A stretch of 64,000 nt of DNA, from NCBI GenBank assembly GCA_002412495.1, contig DHVE01000101.1, positions 12,527 to 76,526 of the forward strand, written 5' to 3'. The translations under genes were made by a program, and so were the position numbers. Positions within the stretch are counted from its first letter, which is position 1. Each line of letters starts with the position of its first letter. This document shows positions 8,549 through 17,255 of the stretch, one piece after another. The DNA comes from Betaproteobacteria bacterium UBA5216 (GTDB lineage: Bacteria; Pseudomonadota; Gammaproteobacteria; Burkholderiales; SG8-41). The notes beneath the pieces are model-generated. The model was not told the DNA's origin. It saw nothing but the letters and a program-made list of their open reading frames with translations, and searched no databases.

Positions 8549-9507
8549 CGATCTATTCAAGAATTGCCGGCACGGGCAGCTATCTTCCCGCCAAGCTTCT
8601 GACCAACAAGGATCTGGAAGCGCGCGTTGAAACCAGCGACGAATGGATATTCAGCCGCACGGGCATACGCCAGCGGCACGTCGCGGCGGACAATGAATGC
8701 GCCAGTGATCTCGCGCTGAGCGCAAGTCGTCGCGCATTGGAATCCGCCGGCGTGGCGGCGGGCGATCTGAGCCTGATCATCGTCGCCACCACCACGCCCG
8801 ACATGGTGTTCCCGAGTACCGCGTGCATCTTGCAGGCCAAACTCGGTGCAAAAAACTGTCCCGCCTTTGATGTGCAGGCGGTGTGCAGCGGCTTTGTGTA
8901 CGCGCTCGCCACGGCCGATCAGTTCATGCGCAGCGGGCAATACCAGAATATTCTCGTGGTTGGTGCAGAAGTATATTCGCGCATACTCGACTGGGAAGAC
9001 CGATCCACTTGCGTGTTGTTTGGCGACGGAGCCGGTGCGGTGGTGCTTCAACGCAGCGAACAGCCCGGCATTTTGTCGTCGCACCTGCATGCGGACGGCA
9101 GTCATGCGGGCATACTTTCCGTGCCGGGTGGCGTCAGCGGAGGCAAGGTCAGCGGGCGGCCATTGTTGCAAATGGAAGGTAATGCGGTTTTCAAGTTTGC
9201 GGTGCGTGTGCTCGGCGAAGTCGCGGAAGAGGCGCTTGCATTCAATTATCTCGAAAAATCCTCGATTGACTGGCTGATACCGCATCAGGCAAACATCCGT
9301 ATCATTCAAGCTACGGCGAAAAAACTCGGATTGCCGATGGATAAAGTCATTACCACGGTGGATAAGCATGCCAACACCTCGGCGGCCTCGGTGCCGCTCG
9401 CGCTGGATTGCGCGGTGCGTGACGGGCGTATCCGCGGTGGCCAGCTGGTGATGCTCGAGGGCGTGGGCGGCGGATTCACTTGGGGCGCGGTGCTCGTTCG
9501 AATGTAA
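8545..9507 (+). CDS. fabH: Beta-ketoacyl-ACP synthase III FabH
   Basis: Condenses acetyl-CoA with malonyl-ACP to start fatty-acid synthesis. The triad is visible as Cys114 (VQAVCSGFVYA), His247 (IPHQANIRII) and Asn277 (KHANTSAASV), nearly the E. coli numbering. The start is a GTG inside the plsX stop, preceded by GGGAAGG; the alternative in-frame start 126 nt upstream lies within plsX and encodes an unrelated arginine-rich stretch. 320 aa. Confidence 0.96.
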   Translation: MTIYSRIAGTGSYLPAKLLTNKDLEARVETSDEWIFSRTGIRQRHVAADNECASDLALSASRRALESAGVAAGDLSLIIVATTTPDMVFPSTACILQAKLGAKNCPAFDVQAVCSGFVYALATADQFMRSGQYQNILVVGAEVYSRILDWEDRSTCVLFGDGAGAVVLQRSEQPGILSSHLHADGSHAGILSVPGGVSGGKVSGRPLLQMEGNAVFKFAVRVLGEVAEEALAFNYLEKSSIDWLIPHQANIRIIQATAKKLGLPMDKVITTVDKHANTSAASVPLALDCAVRDGRIRGGQLVMLEGVGGGFTWGAVLVRM

Positions 9508-9533
9508 GGTTTGTTTTCATTAGATAAATAATC

Positions 9534-10472
9534 ATGAAATTTGCGCTGGTATTTCCCGGACAAGGTTCGCAGTCTGTTGCGATGATGCAACCGTTCACCG
9601 AATCGCAAGTGGTTAAAGACGTATTCGCCGAAGCCTCGGATGCGCTCGGCCAAGACCTCTGGAAGCTGGTGGCGGAGGGGCCGGCCGATCAGCTCAGCGC
9701 CACGGTGAACACGCAGCCGGTGATGCTCACGGCGGCCGTCGCGGTGTATCGCGCTTGGCAAGCCGCGGGCGGGTTCGCGCCCGCGATGGTCGCTGGACAT
9801 AGCTTGGGTGAATATTCCGCGCTGGTGGTGGCGGGCGTGATTGCATTTCGCGATGCCGTGCCGATGGTGCGGTTTCGCGCGCAGGCCATGCAGGAAGCCG
9901 TGCCCATCGGCACCGGCGCAATGGCGGCTATCCTGGGGCTTGACGATGACGCCGTACGCGCGGCCTGCGCGGAATCGTCAGATGCGCAACTTGGCGAAGT
10001 GGTAGAGGCCGTGAATTTTAATGCCCCCAGTCAAGTGGTGATTGCGGGCAGCAAGGCTGCCGTGGAGCGCGGCGCGGCCGCTTGCAAATCCAGGGGCGCA
10101 AAACGCGCACTGATGCTGCCGGTCAGCGCGCCGTTTCACTCGTCGTTGCTGAAACCGGCAGCGGATCGCCTCGCCGATTACATGAAAAACGTAACGTTTA
10201 ATGCACCGGCGATCCCAGTGGTCAACAACGTGGATGTCGCGGTTGTGAACGATCCCGCTGCCATCAAGGCGGCGCTGGCGCGGCAGGCATGTAACCCGGT
10301 GCGCTGGGTGGAAGTGATCAAGCATCTGGCAGGCGCGGGCGTGACGCATGTCGCCGAGTGCGGTCCGGGCAAGGTGCTGGCCGGGATGACCGGACGCATC
10401 GACAAGAGCCTGCAAGGATTCGCGATCACCGATCCGGCGTCGTTGGCGCAAGCGCTGGAGGTGCTGAAATGA
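9534..10472 (+). CDS. fabD: Malonyl-CoA:ACP transacylase FabD
   Basis: Transfers malonate from CoA to ACP for chain elongation. GQGSQSVAM at the N-terminus, the nucleophile Ser90 in AGHSLGEYSALV and the catalytic His of APFHSSLL (about residue 202) are present. 312 aa. The 26-nt gap after fabH is A/T-rich and lacks a clear Shine-Dalgarno, unlike the other junctions. It contains a degenerate relative of the dispersed motif described elsewhere (GTAAG then TGTTTTCAT). The end overlaps the fabG ATG (ATGA). Confidence 0.96.
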   Translation: MKFALVFPGQGSQSVAMMQPFTESQVVKDVFAEASDALGQDLWKLVAEGPADQLSATVNTQPVMLTAAVAVYRAWQAAGGFAPAMVAGHSLGEYSALVVAGVIAFRDAVPMVRFRAQAMQEAVPIGTGAMAAILGLDDDAVRAACAESSDAQLGEVVEAVNFNAPSQVVIAGSKAAVERGAAACKSRGAKRALMLPVSAPFHSSLLKPAADRLADYMKNVTFNAPAIPVVNNVDVAVVNDPAAIKAALARQACNPVRWVEVIKHLAGAGVTHVAECGPGKVLAGMTGRIDKSLQGFAITDPASLAQALEVLK

Positions 10473-11224
10473 GCGCCGCGCGCGTTCTCGATGGCAAGGT
10501 GGCGCTGGTCACTGGCGCATCGCGCGGCATAGGGCGGACGGTTGCCGTCGAGTTGGGGAAGGCGGGGGCGGTCGTGGCGGGGACGGCGACGTCAACCGCC
10601 GGCGCCGAGGCGATTTCGCAGGCCTTTGCCGAGGCGGGTATTCAGGGCGTGGGCGTGGCGCTGAACGTGAATGACGCAGCCCAAGTGGACGCCGTGCTGA
10701 CGGATATCGGCAAGCGTTTTGGCGATATCGCCATTCTCGTAAACAATGCCGGCATCACGCACGACAACCTGCTGCTGCGCATGAAGGAAGACGAGTGGGA
10801 CGACATTCTCGATACCAATCTGAAATCGGTTTACCGGTTGTCCAAGGCGGTGCTGCGCGGCATGATGAAGGCGCGTGCCGGGCGCATTATCAACATTGGC
10901 TCGGTGGTGGGCGCCACTGGCAATGCCGGCCAGTCCAATTACGCGGCGGCCAAGGCCGGGATGGTCGGTTTTTCCAAATCGCTGGCGCGCGAGATCGGTA
11001 GTCGTAACATCACTGTCAATTGTGTGGCACCGGGCTTTATCGACACGGATATGACGCGGGGCTTAAGCGATGAACAGCGCAAGGCGCTGGTTGGGCAAAT
11101 TCCGCTGGGGCGCTTGGGCGGGGCTGTGGACGTAGCTGCGGCCGTGGTGTTCCTGGCGTCGCCGGGCGCCGGCTACATCACGGGCGCAACCCTGCACGTC
11201 AACGGCGGCATGCATATGGACTGA
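10469..11224 (+). CDS. fabG: 3-oxoacyl-ACP reductase FabG
   Basis: NADPH-dependent reduction of beta-ketoacyl-ACP. SDR features: TGASRGIGR nucleotide motif at the N-terminus, NNAG, and the catalytic Ser145, Tyr158 and Lys162 (NIGSVVGATGN, SNYAAAKAG). The C-terminal VAAAVVFLAS...YITGATLHVNGGM block is typical of FabG. 251 aa. The start ATG shares bases with the fabD stop. Confidence 0.96.
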   Translation: MSAARVLDGKVALVTGASRGIGRTVAVELGKAGAVVAGTATSTAGAEAISQAFAEAGIQGVGVALNVNDAAQVDAVLTDIGKRFGDIAILVNNAGITHDNLLLRMKEDEWDDILDTNLKSVYRLSKAVLRGMMKARAGRIINIGSVVGATGNAGQSNYAAAKAGMVGFSKSLAREIGSRNITVNCVAPGFIDTDMTRGLSDEQRKALVGQIPLGRLGGAVDVAAAVVFLASPGAGYITGATLHVNGGMHMD

Positions 11225-11251
11225 AGGGCTGAAAATGCCGACTATAAATAT

Positions 11252-11269
11252 GTAAGTGCATGTTTTTGT
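11252..11269 (-). repeat. Dispersed 18-bp motif, copy before acpP
   Basis: On the plus strand GTAAG-N4-TGTTTTTGT, the reverse form of TTAAAAACA-N4-CTTAT with three mismatches. It lies in the unusually A/T-rich 184-bp gap between fabG and acpP, about 140 bp before the acpP ATG, where an acpP promoter is also expected. Confidence 0.45.
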
Positions 11270-11408
11270 GGTGTTTTTTGATCCTAAAATGATGGTAAAA
11301 TGCGCGCCTTGGTTGATTTGCCGAAGCGGGTGGTTGGGGTTGTTTCGGCTTAGCGGCGCTTAGACCGGGTCAGCCAAACCTAGAATATTCACAAGGAAGG
11401 GGAATGCA

Positions 11409-11648
11409 ATGGAAAATGTCGAGCAACGCGTCAAAAAGATTGTTGCCGAACAACTGGGCGTCAATGAAGCCGACGTCAAGAACGAATCGTCGTTCGTAAA
11501 CGATCTGGGCGCAGATTCGCTCGATACCGTTGAACTGGTGATGGCCCTTGAAGAGGAATTCGAAACTGAAATTCCCGATGAGGACGCTGAAAAAATCACT
11601 ACGGTTCAACAAGCCATCGACTACGTGACCTCGCACGCCAAGGCCTGA
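11409..11648 (+). CDS. acpP: Acyl carrier protein
   Basis: Carrier of growing acyl chains on a 4'-phosphopantetheine attached at Ser37 of GADSLDTVELVMALEEEF. 79 aa and very acidic, as usual; starts MENVEQRVKKIVAEQLGV. A good AAGGAAGGGG precedes the ATG. The 184-bp gap before it is A/T-rich with TAAAAT hexamers (11285-11290, 11296-11301), compatible with the separate strong promoter acpP often has, although no good -35 could be fixed. Confidence 0.98.
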   Translation: MENVEQRVKKIVAEQLGVNEADVKNESSFVNDLGADSLDTVELVMALEEEFETEIPDEDAEKITTVQQAIDYVTSHAKA

Positions 11649-11758
11649 TACGGATAGCCACGGGAAACACTGGCGGGCGGCCCCGGGCCTCCGCTGGTAA
11701 AAACATATTCTGACTCTTCGTGCCGGTGTCCGCCGGCCGATTTTCTACACCTCACGTC

Positions 11759-13006
11759 ATGCCACGTTCCTCCGCGCGCCGAGTTGTCGTTACTGGGCTA
11801 GGTATCGTTTCGCCCGTGGGCATCGGCATCGACGAGGCTTGGGGCAGCATCACCGCAGGCAAGTCCGGCATCGCGCGTATAACGCGCTTTGATCCCGCGA
11901 CCTTCGCCTCGCATATCGCGGGCGAAGTCAAGAATTTTGAAGTATCCAAATGGCTTAATGCCAAGGAGGCGCGCCGCTTCGATACCTTTATTCATTACGG
12001 CTTGGCGGCGGGGATGGACGCGCTCAAGGATGCCGGGCTGGATCTTGAGCGTGAAAACCGCGAAATGATCGGCGTGTGTATCGGTTCGGGCATCGGCGGC
12101 CTGCCGCTGATCGAAGACACCCACAACGCCATGCTCGCGGGTGGCCCGCGCAAGATCACCCCGTTTTTCGTGCCCGGGTCAATCATCAACATGATTTCCG
12201 GCCAGCTTTCCATCATGTACGGTTTGCAAGGCCCCAATATCGCGGTGGTGACGGCTTGCACCACGGCCAACCACAGCATCGGCGAAGCGGGGCGGCTGAT
12301 TGAATACGGCGACGCCGACGTGATGATCGCGGGCGGCGCGGAATCGTGCATCTCCCAGCTGGGTGTGGGCGGATTTGCCGCGGCACGCGCGTTGTCCACG
12401 CGTAACGACGATCCGCAGGCTGCCAGCCGGCCGTGGGACAAGGATCGCGACGGGTTTGTCATCGGCGAGGGCGCCGGCGTACTGGTGCTCGAAGAATACG
12501 AACATGCCAAGGCGCGTGGCGCGCGCATTTACTGTGAACTCGCGGGTTACGGCATGAGCGCCGATGCACACCACATCACCGCGCCGGTCGAAGACGGTTC
12601 GGGCGCGGTGCGCTGCATGGCCAACACGTTGCGCAACGCCAATCTGAATCTCGATCAGGTTGATTACATTAACGCACACGGCACCTCGACGCCGCTGGGC
12701 GATATAGCCGAGACCGGCGCGGTCAAGCGCTGTTTTGGCGAACACGCGAAAAAACTTGCCGTGAGTTCCACCAAGTCGATGACCGGGCATCTGCTCGGCG
12801 CCGCCGGTGGCGTCGAAGCGGTATTTTCGGTGCTGGCGATACGCGATCAGGTCGCGCCGCCAACCATCAATCTGCAAAATCAGGATCCGCAGTGCGATCT
12901 GGATTACGTGCCGAACACCGCGCGCCAGATGAAAATTGATGTCGCGTTGTCGAATTCCTTCGGCTTCGGCGGCACCAACGGCAGTCTCGTTTTCCGCAAG
13001 CTCTGA
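11759..13006 (+). CDS. fabF: Beta-ketoacyl-ACP synthase II FabF
   Basis: Elongating condensing enzyme. Cys167 (VTACTTANHSIG), His307 (NAHGTSTPLGD) and His344 (MTGHLLGAAGG) form the catalytic set; SNSFGFGGTNGSLVF closes the protein. The start MPRSSARRVVVTGLGIVSP is taken because it fits the family; an in-frame GTG 39 nt upstream has no Shine-Dalgarno. 415 aa. Follows acpP after 110 bp. Confidence 0.96.
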   Translation: MPRSSARRVVVTGLGIVSPVGIGIDEAWGSITAGKSGIARITRFDPATFASHIAGEVKNFEVSKWLNAKEARRFDTFIHYGLAAGMDALKDAGLDLERENREMIGVCIGSGIGGLPLIEDTHNAMLAGGPRKITPFFVPGSIINMISGQLSIMYGLQGPNIAVVTACTTANHSIGEAGRLIEYGDADVMIAGGAESCISQLGVGGFAAARALSTRNDDPQAASRPWDKDRDGFVIGEGAGVLVLEEYEHAKARGARIYCELAGYGMSADAHHITAPVEDGSGAVRCMANTLRNANLNLDQVDYINAHGTSTPLGDIAETGAVKRCFGEHAKKLAVSSTKSMTGHLLGAAGGVEAVFSVLAIRDQVAPPTINLQNQDPQCDLDYVPNTARQMKIDVALSNSFGFGGTNGSLVFRKL

Positions 13007-13040
13007 TCGCCGCGCCGACTATTTCGCCGTTCTTCCGGCC

Positions 13041-13856
13041 ATGATGCTTGTTAACGGCGCGCCGGCTGAATCCATCGCAGTTACCGATCGCGGCCTGGCT
13101 TATGGCGACGGCGTGTTTCGCACGCTGCGTGCCGTTGCGGGGCGGCCGCTTCAGTGGGGCCGGCACTACGCCAAATTGCACCACGATTGCGGGGCGCTGG
13201 ATTTGTCGTGCCCCCCGGAATCCGTGTTGCTGGCCGACGTGCAGCGAGTGGCCGTTGGTCACGCGCTGGCCACGGTCAAAATCATCGTGACGCGCGGCGG
13301 CGGTCCCAGGGGATACGCACCGCCGCGTGGTGGTGTGCCGTCGCGCATCGTCATGGCCGAGGCCAGCGCGCCACCCGCAAGGCACGCAAACGGCGTCACT
13401 GTGCGGTTGTGTCGCTTGCGCTTGTCGCATCAACCGGCGCTGGCGGGCGTCAAACATCTCAACCGCCTGGAGAACGTGCTGGCGCGCGCGGAGTGGAACG
13501 ACAGTGCCACGGCCGAAGGCTTGCTGCTTGATCAGGAAGGATTTGCCATCGGCGGCACCATGAGCAATTTGTTTATTATCGAAGACGGCGCACTGATCAC
13601 GCCGGATTTGTCGCGCTCCGGCGTGGCAGGCGTGACGCGGGACCGGATCATCGATCTCGCGAAACAGGCAGGCACGGGCTGCCGTGTGGAAGCGCTGCCG
13701 TACCCGCGCGTGCGGAATGCGGAAGGGGCGTTTCTGGTGAATAGTCTCATCGGACTGTGGCCCATTGCCTCGCTGGAGGGCCGCACGTGGGTGCCCACCA
13801 CGCTCGCACGAGACTTCGCGCATGCGCTGGAGACGGACGATGCTGCGCGCGATTAA
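13041..13856 (+). CDS. pabC: Aminodeoxychorismate lyase
   Basis: PLP enzyme of fold type IV that releases pyruvate from 4-amino-4-deoxychorismate to give p-aminobenzoate for folate. LAYGDGVFRTLR near the N-terminus, the PLP Lys in GVKHLNRLENVLAR (about residue 138), and GGTMSNLFII and GVTRDRII are family blocks; the E. coli order fabF-pabC-yceG-tmk-holB is kept. Two adjacent ATGs are possible starts. 271 aa. Overlaps mltG by 17 nt. D-amino-acid or branched-chain transaminases share the fold, but position argues for pabC. Confidence 0.9.
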   Translation: MMLVNGAPAESIAVTDRGLAYGDGVFRTLRAVAGRPLQWGRHYAKLHHDCGALDLSCPPESVLLADVQRVAVGHALATVKIIVTRGGGPRGYAPPRGGVPSRIVMAEASAPPARHANGVTVRLCRLRLSHQPALAGVKHLNRLENVLARAEWNDSATAEGLLLDQEGFAIGGTMSNLFIIEDGALITPDLSRSGVAGVTRDRIIDLAKQAGTGCRVEALPYPRVRNAEGAFLVNSLIGLWPIASLEGRTWVPTTLARDFAHALETDDAARD

Positions 13857-14838
13857 GGGGCTCACCATACTGCTGGTTATCTGTGCGGCCGCGGCGGCCG
13901 GCGCACTTTACTTTTACGAACAGCAGGAACTGACCTTCGCGCCAGCCCCGCTCGCATTCGATCTGAAGCCGGGCAGCAGTCTGCGCACGGCCTCGCGCGA
14001 TTTGTCGGCGGCGGGGGTCATCGGCGAGCCATTGCTGTTTGAGTTGATTGGCCGTCTGCACGGCAATGCACCGCACATCAAGGCGGGTAATTACGAATTC
14101 GAATCGCCGACCACACCGCTCAAGGTGCTGCAAAAAATCACGCGCGGCGACGCAACGCAGGTATCGATTCGTTTCATCGACGGCTGGACTTTCAAACAGA
14201 TGCGCGACGCGCTCGATACGCACGACGCCGTGAAACATGACACGCAGGGTATGAGTCCCGAGGCCATCGCCCGCAAACTGGGCATTCCCGACGCGCTACC
14301 AGAAGGCTGGTTCTTTCCGGACAGTTACCATTTCAGCCGTGGCGCCAGCGATCTGGCCATTCTGAGGCGCGCCCACCGTCTGATGCAAACGCACCTGACT
14401 GCGCAGTGGGCAAAGCGTGCCGGCGATCATCCGGTGGCCACGCCCTACGAGGCGCTGATTCTCGCCTCCATCGTGGAAAAAGAAACCGGCAAGGCGAGTG
14501 ACCGCGCCATGGTGGCGTCGGTGTTCGTCAACCGGCTGCGCATGAATATGCGCCTGCAAACCGACCCCACGGTGATCTACGGCATGGGCGAATCGTTCGA
14601 CGGCAATCTGCGGCGGCGTGACTTGCAGGCCGATACACCATGGAACACCTACACACGCAACGGCCTGCCGCCGACGCCGATTGCCATGCCGGGTTTGGCC
14701 TCTATTCAGGCGGCGCTCAACCCCGCCGACAGTAAAATGTTGTATTTTGTGGCGCGAGGCGATGGCAGTTCGCAGTTTTCACGCAATTTGGATGAACACA
14801 ACGCCGCCGTGAACAAATACATACGCGGACGAAAATGA
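13840..14838 (+). CDS. mltG: Endolytic murein transglycosylase MltG
   Basis: Inner-membrane enzyme that cleaves nascent glycan strands and is thought to end their synthesis. One transmembrane helix (about residues 6-24), a LysM-like segment, then the YceG domain with catalytic Glu213 in ASIVEKETGKASDRAMVASV and the signature LQTDPTVIYGMG. The C-terminal NTYTRNGLPPTPIAMPG block is diagnostic. 332 aa. Start MLRAIKG was chosen so that the membrane helix is N-terminal. Stop overlaps the tmk ATG. Confidence 0.94.
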   Translation: MLRAIKGLTILLVICAAAAAGALYFYEQQELTFAPAPLAFDLKPGSSLRTASRDLSAAGVIGEPLLFELIGRLHGNAPHIKAGNYEFESPTTPLKVLQKITRGDATQVSIRFIDGWTFKQMRDALDTHDAVKHDTQGMSPEAIARKLGIPDALPEGWFFPDSYHFSRGASDLAILRRAHRLMQTHLTAQWAKRAGDHPVATPYEALILASIVEKETGKASDRAMVASVFVNRLRMNMRLQTDPTVIYGMGESFDGNLRRRDLQADTPWNTYTRNGLPPTPIAMPGLASIQAALNPADSKMLYFVARGDGSSQFSRNLDEHNAAVNKYIRGRK

Positions 14839-15479
14839 ACGCAGGCGCACCCGGAAAATTCATCACGCTCGAAGGCATGGACGGTGCCGGGAAGAGCACG
14901 CACCTGTCGTGGCTGCCGGCGTTTCTGGCGGCACGGGGCGTAACGGTGTGCCTGACGCGCGAGCCGGGCGGCACGCCGCTGGGCGAACGCTTGCGCGAAC
15001 TGATGCTGGACAAAAACCGGCAGCCCAACCAGCCGCTGCATGCCGATACCGAGGCGTTGTTGATGTTTGCCGCGCGGCGCGAGCATCTGGACAAGGTGAT
15101 TCTGCCCGCGTTGCGGGCCGGCTCGTGGGTGGTGTGCGACCGATTTACCGATGCCACGTTTGCGTATCAGGCGGGTGGCAGCGGTTTGCCGTGGGAGCGC
15201 ATCGCGACGCTCGAAAGCTGGGTGCAGGGTCCGCTGCAGCCGGATCTGACCTTGTATTTCGACGTGCCTGCCGAGGTGGGCAAAGCACGTACCAGCGCAG
15301 TGCGCGAGCCGGATCGTTTCGAGCAGGAAGGGCGCGCATTTTTTGATCGGGTGCGCGCCGCCTATCTGCGTCGCGCACGGGAAAGCGATGGCAGAATGCA
15401 CATTATCGACGGCACCCTTACGCTGGATGCTGTGCGGAAAGTAGTTGAAGATACCATTTTAAGCAATTGTTTTAAATGA
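14835..15479 (+). CDS. tmk: Thymidylate kinase
   Basis: Phosphorylates dTMP to dTDP. P-loop GMDGAGKSTHLSWL, the TREPGGTPLGERLRELML block, DRFTDATFAYQAGG for substrate binding, and a C-terminal lid region rich in Arg are visible. 214 aa, normal. ATGA overlaps on both sides (mltG and holB) show tight coupling. Its last codons lie within a copy of the dispersed A/T-rich motif. Confidence 0.96.
   Translation: MNAGAPGKFITLEGMDGAGKSTHLSWLPAFLAARGVTVCLTREPGGTPLGERLRELMLDKNRQPNQPLHADTEALLMFAARREHLDKVILPALRAGSWVVCDRFTDATFAYQAGGSGLPWERIATLESWVQGPLQPDLTLYFDVPAEVGKARTSAVREPDRFEQEGRAFFDRVRAAYLRRARESDGRMHIIDGTLTLDAVRKVVEDTILSNCFK
15459..15476 (-). repeat. Dispersed 18-bp motif at the tmk/holB junction
   Basis: Plus strand TTAAG-N4-TGTTTTAAA, two mismatches from ATAAG-N4-TGTTTTTAA. 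The final A is the first base of the holB ATG. It lies in the last codons of tmk, so the motif here is compatible with coding. Confidence 0.5.
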
Positions 15480-16480
15480 CTTATTTTTCTTGGCATTTGC
15501 AGGATTACCGGACGCTCGCACAGCGTGCCGGTCGCCTGCCGCACGCGCTCTTGATCACAGGTGCCGCGGGTATCGGCAAGCGCGCTTTTGCCGGCGCGCT
15601 GGCGCAAGGGTTGCTTTGCGAGCAGCCAGCCGCGCCGCTTATTGCGTGCGGCGCGTGCGAAGCCTGCCACTGGTTTGATACTGGCAACCATCCCGATTTC
15701 AGGCTGTTGCAGCCGGAGGCCGCCGAAGCCGTGGCTGAAGATGCCGAGCCGTCCGACAAAAAAAAGAAGCGCGAGATTACGGTGGCCCAGGTGCGCTCGC
15801 TGGAAGACTTTGTGCACATCAGCGCCCATCGCAACGGCGCGAAAGTGGTCCTGATTCAGCCCGCCGAGGCCATGAACGTCAATGCCGCCAATGCGCTGCT
15901 GAAAAGCCTCGAAGAACCGCCGCCGGAAACCTATTTTGTGCTGGTGTCCGATCGCCCGCACATGCTGCCCGCGACCATCCGCAGTCGCTGCCAGCAACTC
16001 GCGCTGCGTCCGCCATCGCGTGAAGAGGCCGTTGACTGGCTGTCGAAAAAAGGCGCCGCACAACCGCATCTCGCCTTGGCGCAGGCCGGTGGCGCGCCGG
16101 TGCTGGCCGCCGAACTCGATAACGACGAATACTGGGCCAGCCGCAAACAATTTCTCGATGGCTTGTCGTCGCGCGCGTTTGATCCGCTTCTGTTGGCGGA
16201 GAAATTCGCCACGCATCCGATTCCGCAATTGATCAACTGGCTCCAGCGCTGGACGTATGACGTGGCGAGCCTGTGTTTCCAGCAGCATGTGCGCTACAAC
16301 CCGGATTTTAAGGACGCGTTAACGAATACCGTGAATCGCGCGAATGCGCTGGAAATGCTGCGGTTTCATCGTGACCTGGTGCGGTTTCAACGCATTGTGA
16401 ATCACCCGCTCAACGCCCGTTTGCTGATTGAAGATCTGATGCTGGGCTATGGCAGGGTTACGCGCGCGGGGCACGGCTGA
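15476..16480 (+). CDS. holB: DNA polymerase III delta' subunit
   Basis: Clamp-loader subunit. P-loop-like ITGAAGIGKRAFAGALAQGL, a zinc finger starting CEQPAAPLIACGACEACHW, the VAQVRSLEDFVHISAHRNG block, AMNVNAANALLKSLEEPP (SRC-like sensor region) and TIRSRCQQL are standard for HolB. 334 aa. An acidic-then-lysine insert (EDAEPSDKKKKREI) precedes the VAQVRSL block. In most Burkholderiales a small PilZ gene separates holB from tatD; here tatD starts 1 nt after the holB stop. Confidence 0.94.
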   Translation: MTYFSWHLQDYRTLAQRAGRLPHALLITGAAGIGKRAFAGALAQGLLCEQPAAPLIACGACEACHWFDTGNHPDFRLLQPEAAEAVAEDAEPSDKKKKREITVAQVRSLEDFVHISAHRNGAKVVLIQPAEAMNVNAANALLKSLEEPPPETYFVLVSDRPHMLPATIRSRCQQLALRPPSREEAVDWLSKKGAAQPHLALAQAGGAPVLAAELDNDEYWASRKQFLDGLSSRAFDPLLLAEKFATHPIPQLINWLQRWTYDVASLCFQQHVRYNPDFKDALTNTVNRANALEMLRFHRDLVRFQRIVNHPLNARLLIEDLMLGYGRVTRAGHG

Positions 16481-16481
16481 G

Positions 16482-17255
16482 ATGCTGATTGATTCGCACT
16501 GTCATCTTGATTTTCCGGAACTCGCGGGGCGCTTGGACGAAATTTTGTCGTTGATGCGCGACAACCAGGTCGGGCGCGCGCTATGCGTCAGCGTCAATCT
16601 CGATGATTTTCCCAAGGTGCTGGCATTGGCCGATGCGCACGCGCACCTGTATGCCTCGGTTGGCGTGCATCCGGATTATCCCGATGTGACCGAACCTTCC
16701 GTCGAAGACCTTGTCAGACTGGCCGTCCACCCGAAAATCGTGGCAATTGGCGAAACCGGTCTCGATTATTACCGTCTGACGGGCGATCTGGAATGGCAGC
16801 GGCAGCGCTTTCGCACGCATATACGCGCGGCGCGGCGGTGCGGGAAGCCGTTGATCATTCATACGCGTTCCGCGGCCGACGATACGATTCGGCTGATGCA
16901 GGAAGAAGGCGCGGCGGAGGCGGGCGGGGTGATGCACTGTTTTACCGAATCGTGGGCAGTGGCCGAGGCGGCGCTCGCGATGGGGTTTTATATATCGTTT
17001 TCGGGCATTGTCACCTTCAAGAATGCCAAGGCCTTGAAGGAGGTGGCGCAGAAAGTGCCGCTGAACCGTATGTTGATTGAAACCGATTCGCCGTATCTGG
17101 CGCCGGCGCCGTTTCGCGGCAAGACGAACGAGCCGGGGCTGGTGCGTTACGTGGCGGAGGAAATTGCGCGTCTCAGGGGGTGTCCGGCGGCGGATATTGC
17201 CGTGGCAACCACGGAGAATTGTCTTAACTTGTTCAATATGGCGGGTGATGCATGA
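16482..17255 (+). CDS. tatD: TatD-family metal-dependent DNase
   Basis: TIM-barrel hydrolase, YcfH/TatD type, with 3'-5' exonuclease or deoxyribonuclease activity in studied members. Metal ligands: HxH in IDSHCHLDF, Glu in AIGETGLDYYR, His in PLIIHTRSA, His in VMHCFTES and Asp in IETDSPYLAP. 257 aa. Start chosen at MLIDSHCHLD; upstream in-frame codons lie inside holB. Its stop overlaps the next ATG. Confidence 0.93.
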   Translation: MLIDSHCHLDFPELAGRLDEILSLMRDNQVGRALCVSVNLDDFPKVLALADAHAHLYASVGVHPDYPDVTEPSVEDLVRLAVHPKIVAIGETGLDYYRLTGDLEWQRQRFRTHIRAARRCGKPLIIHTRSAADDTIRLMQEEGAAEAGGVMHCFTESWAVAEAALAMGFYISFSGIVTFKNAKALKEVAQKVPLNRMLIETDSPYLAPAPFRGKTNEPGLVRYVAEEIARLRGCPAADIAVATTENCLNLFNMAGDA

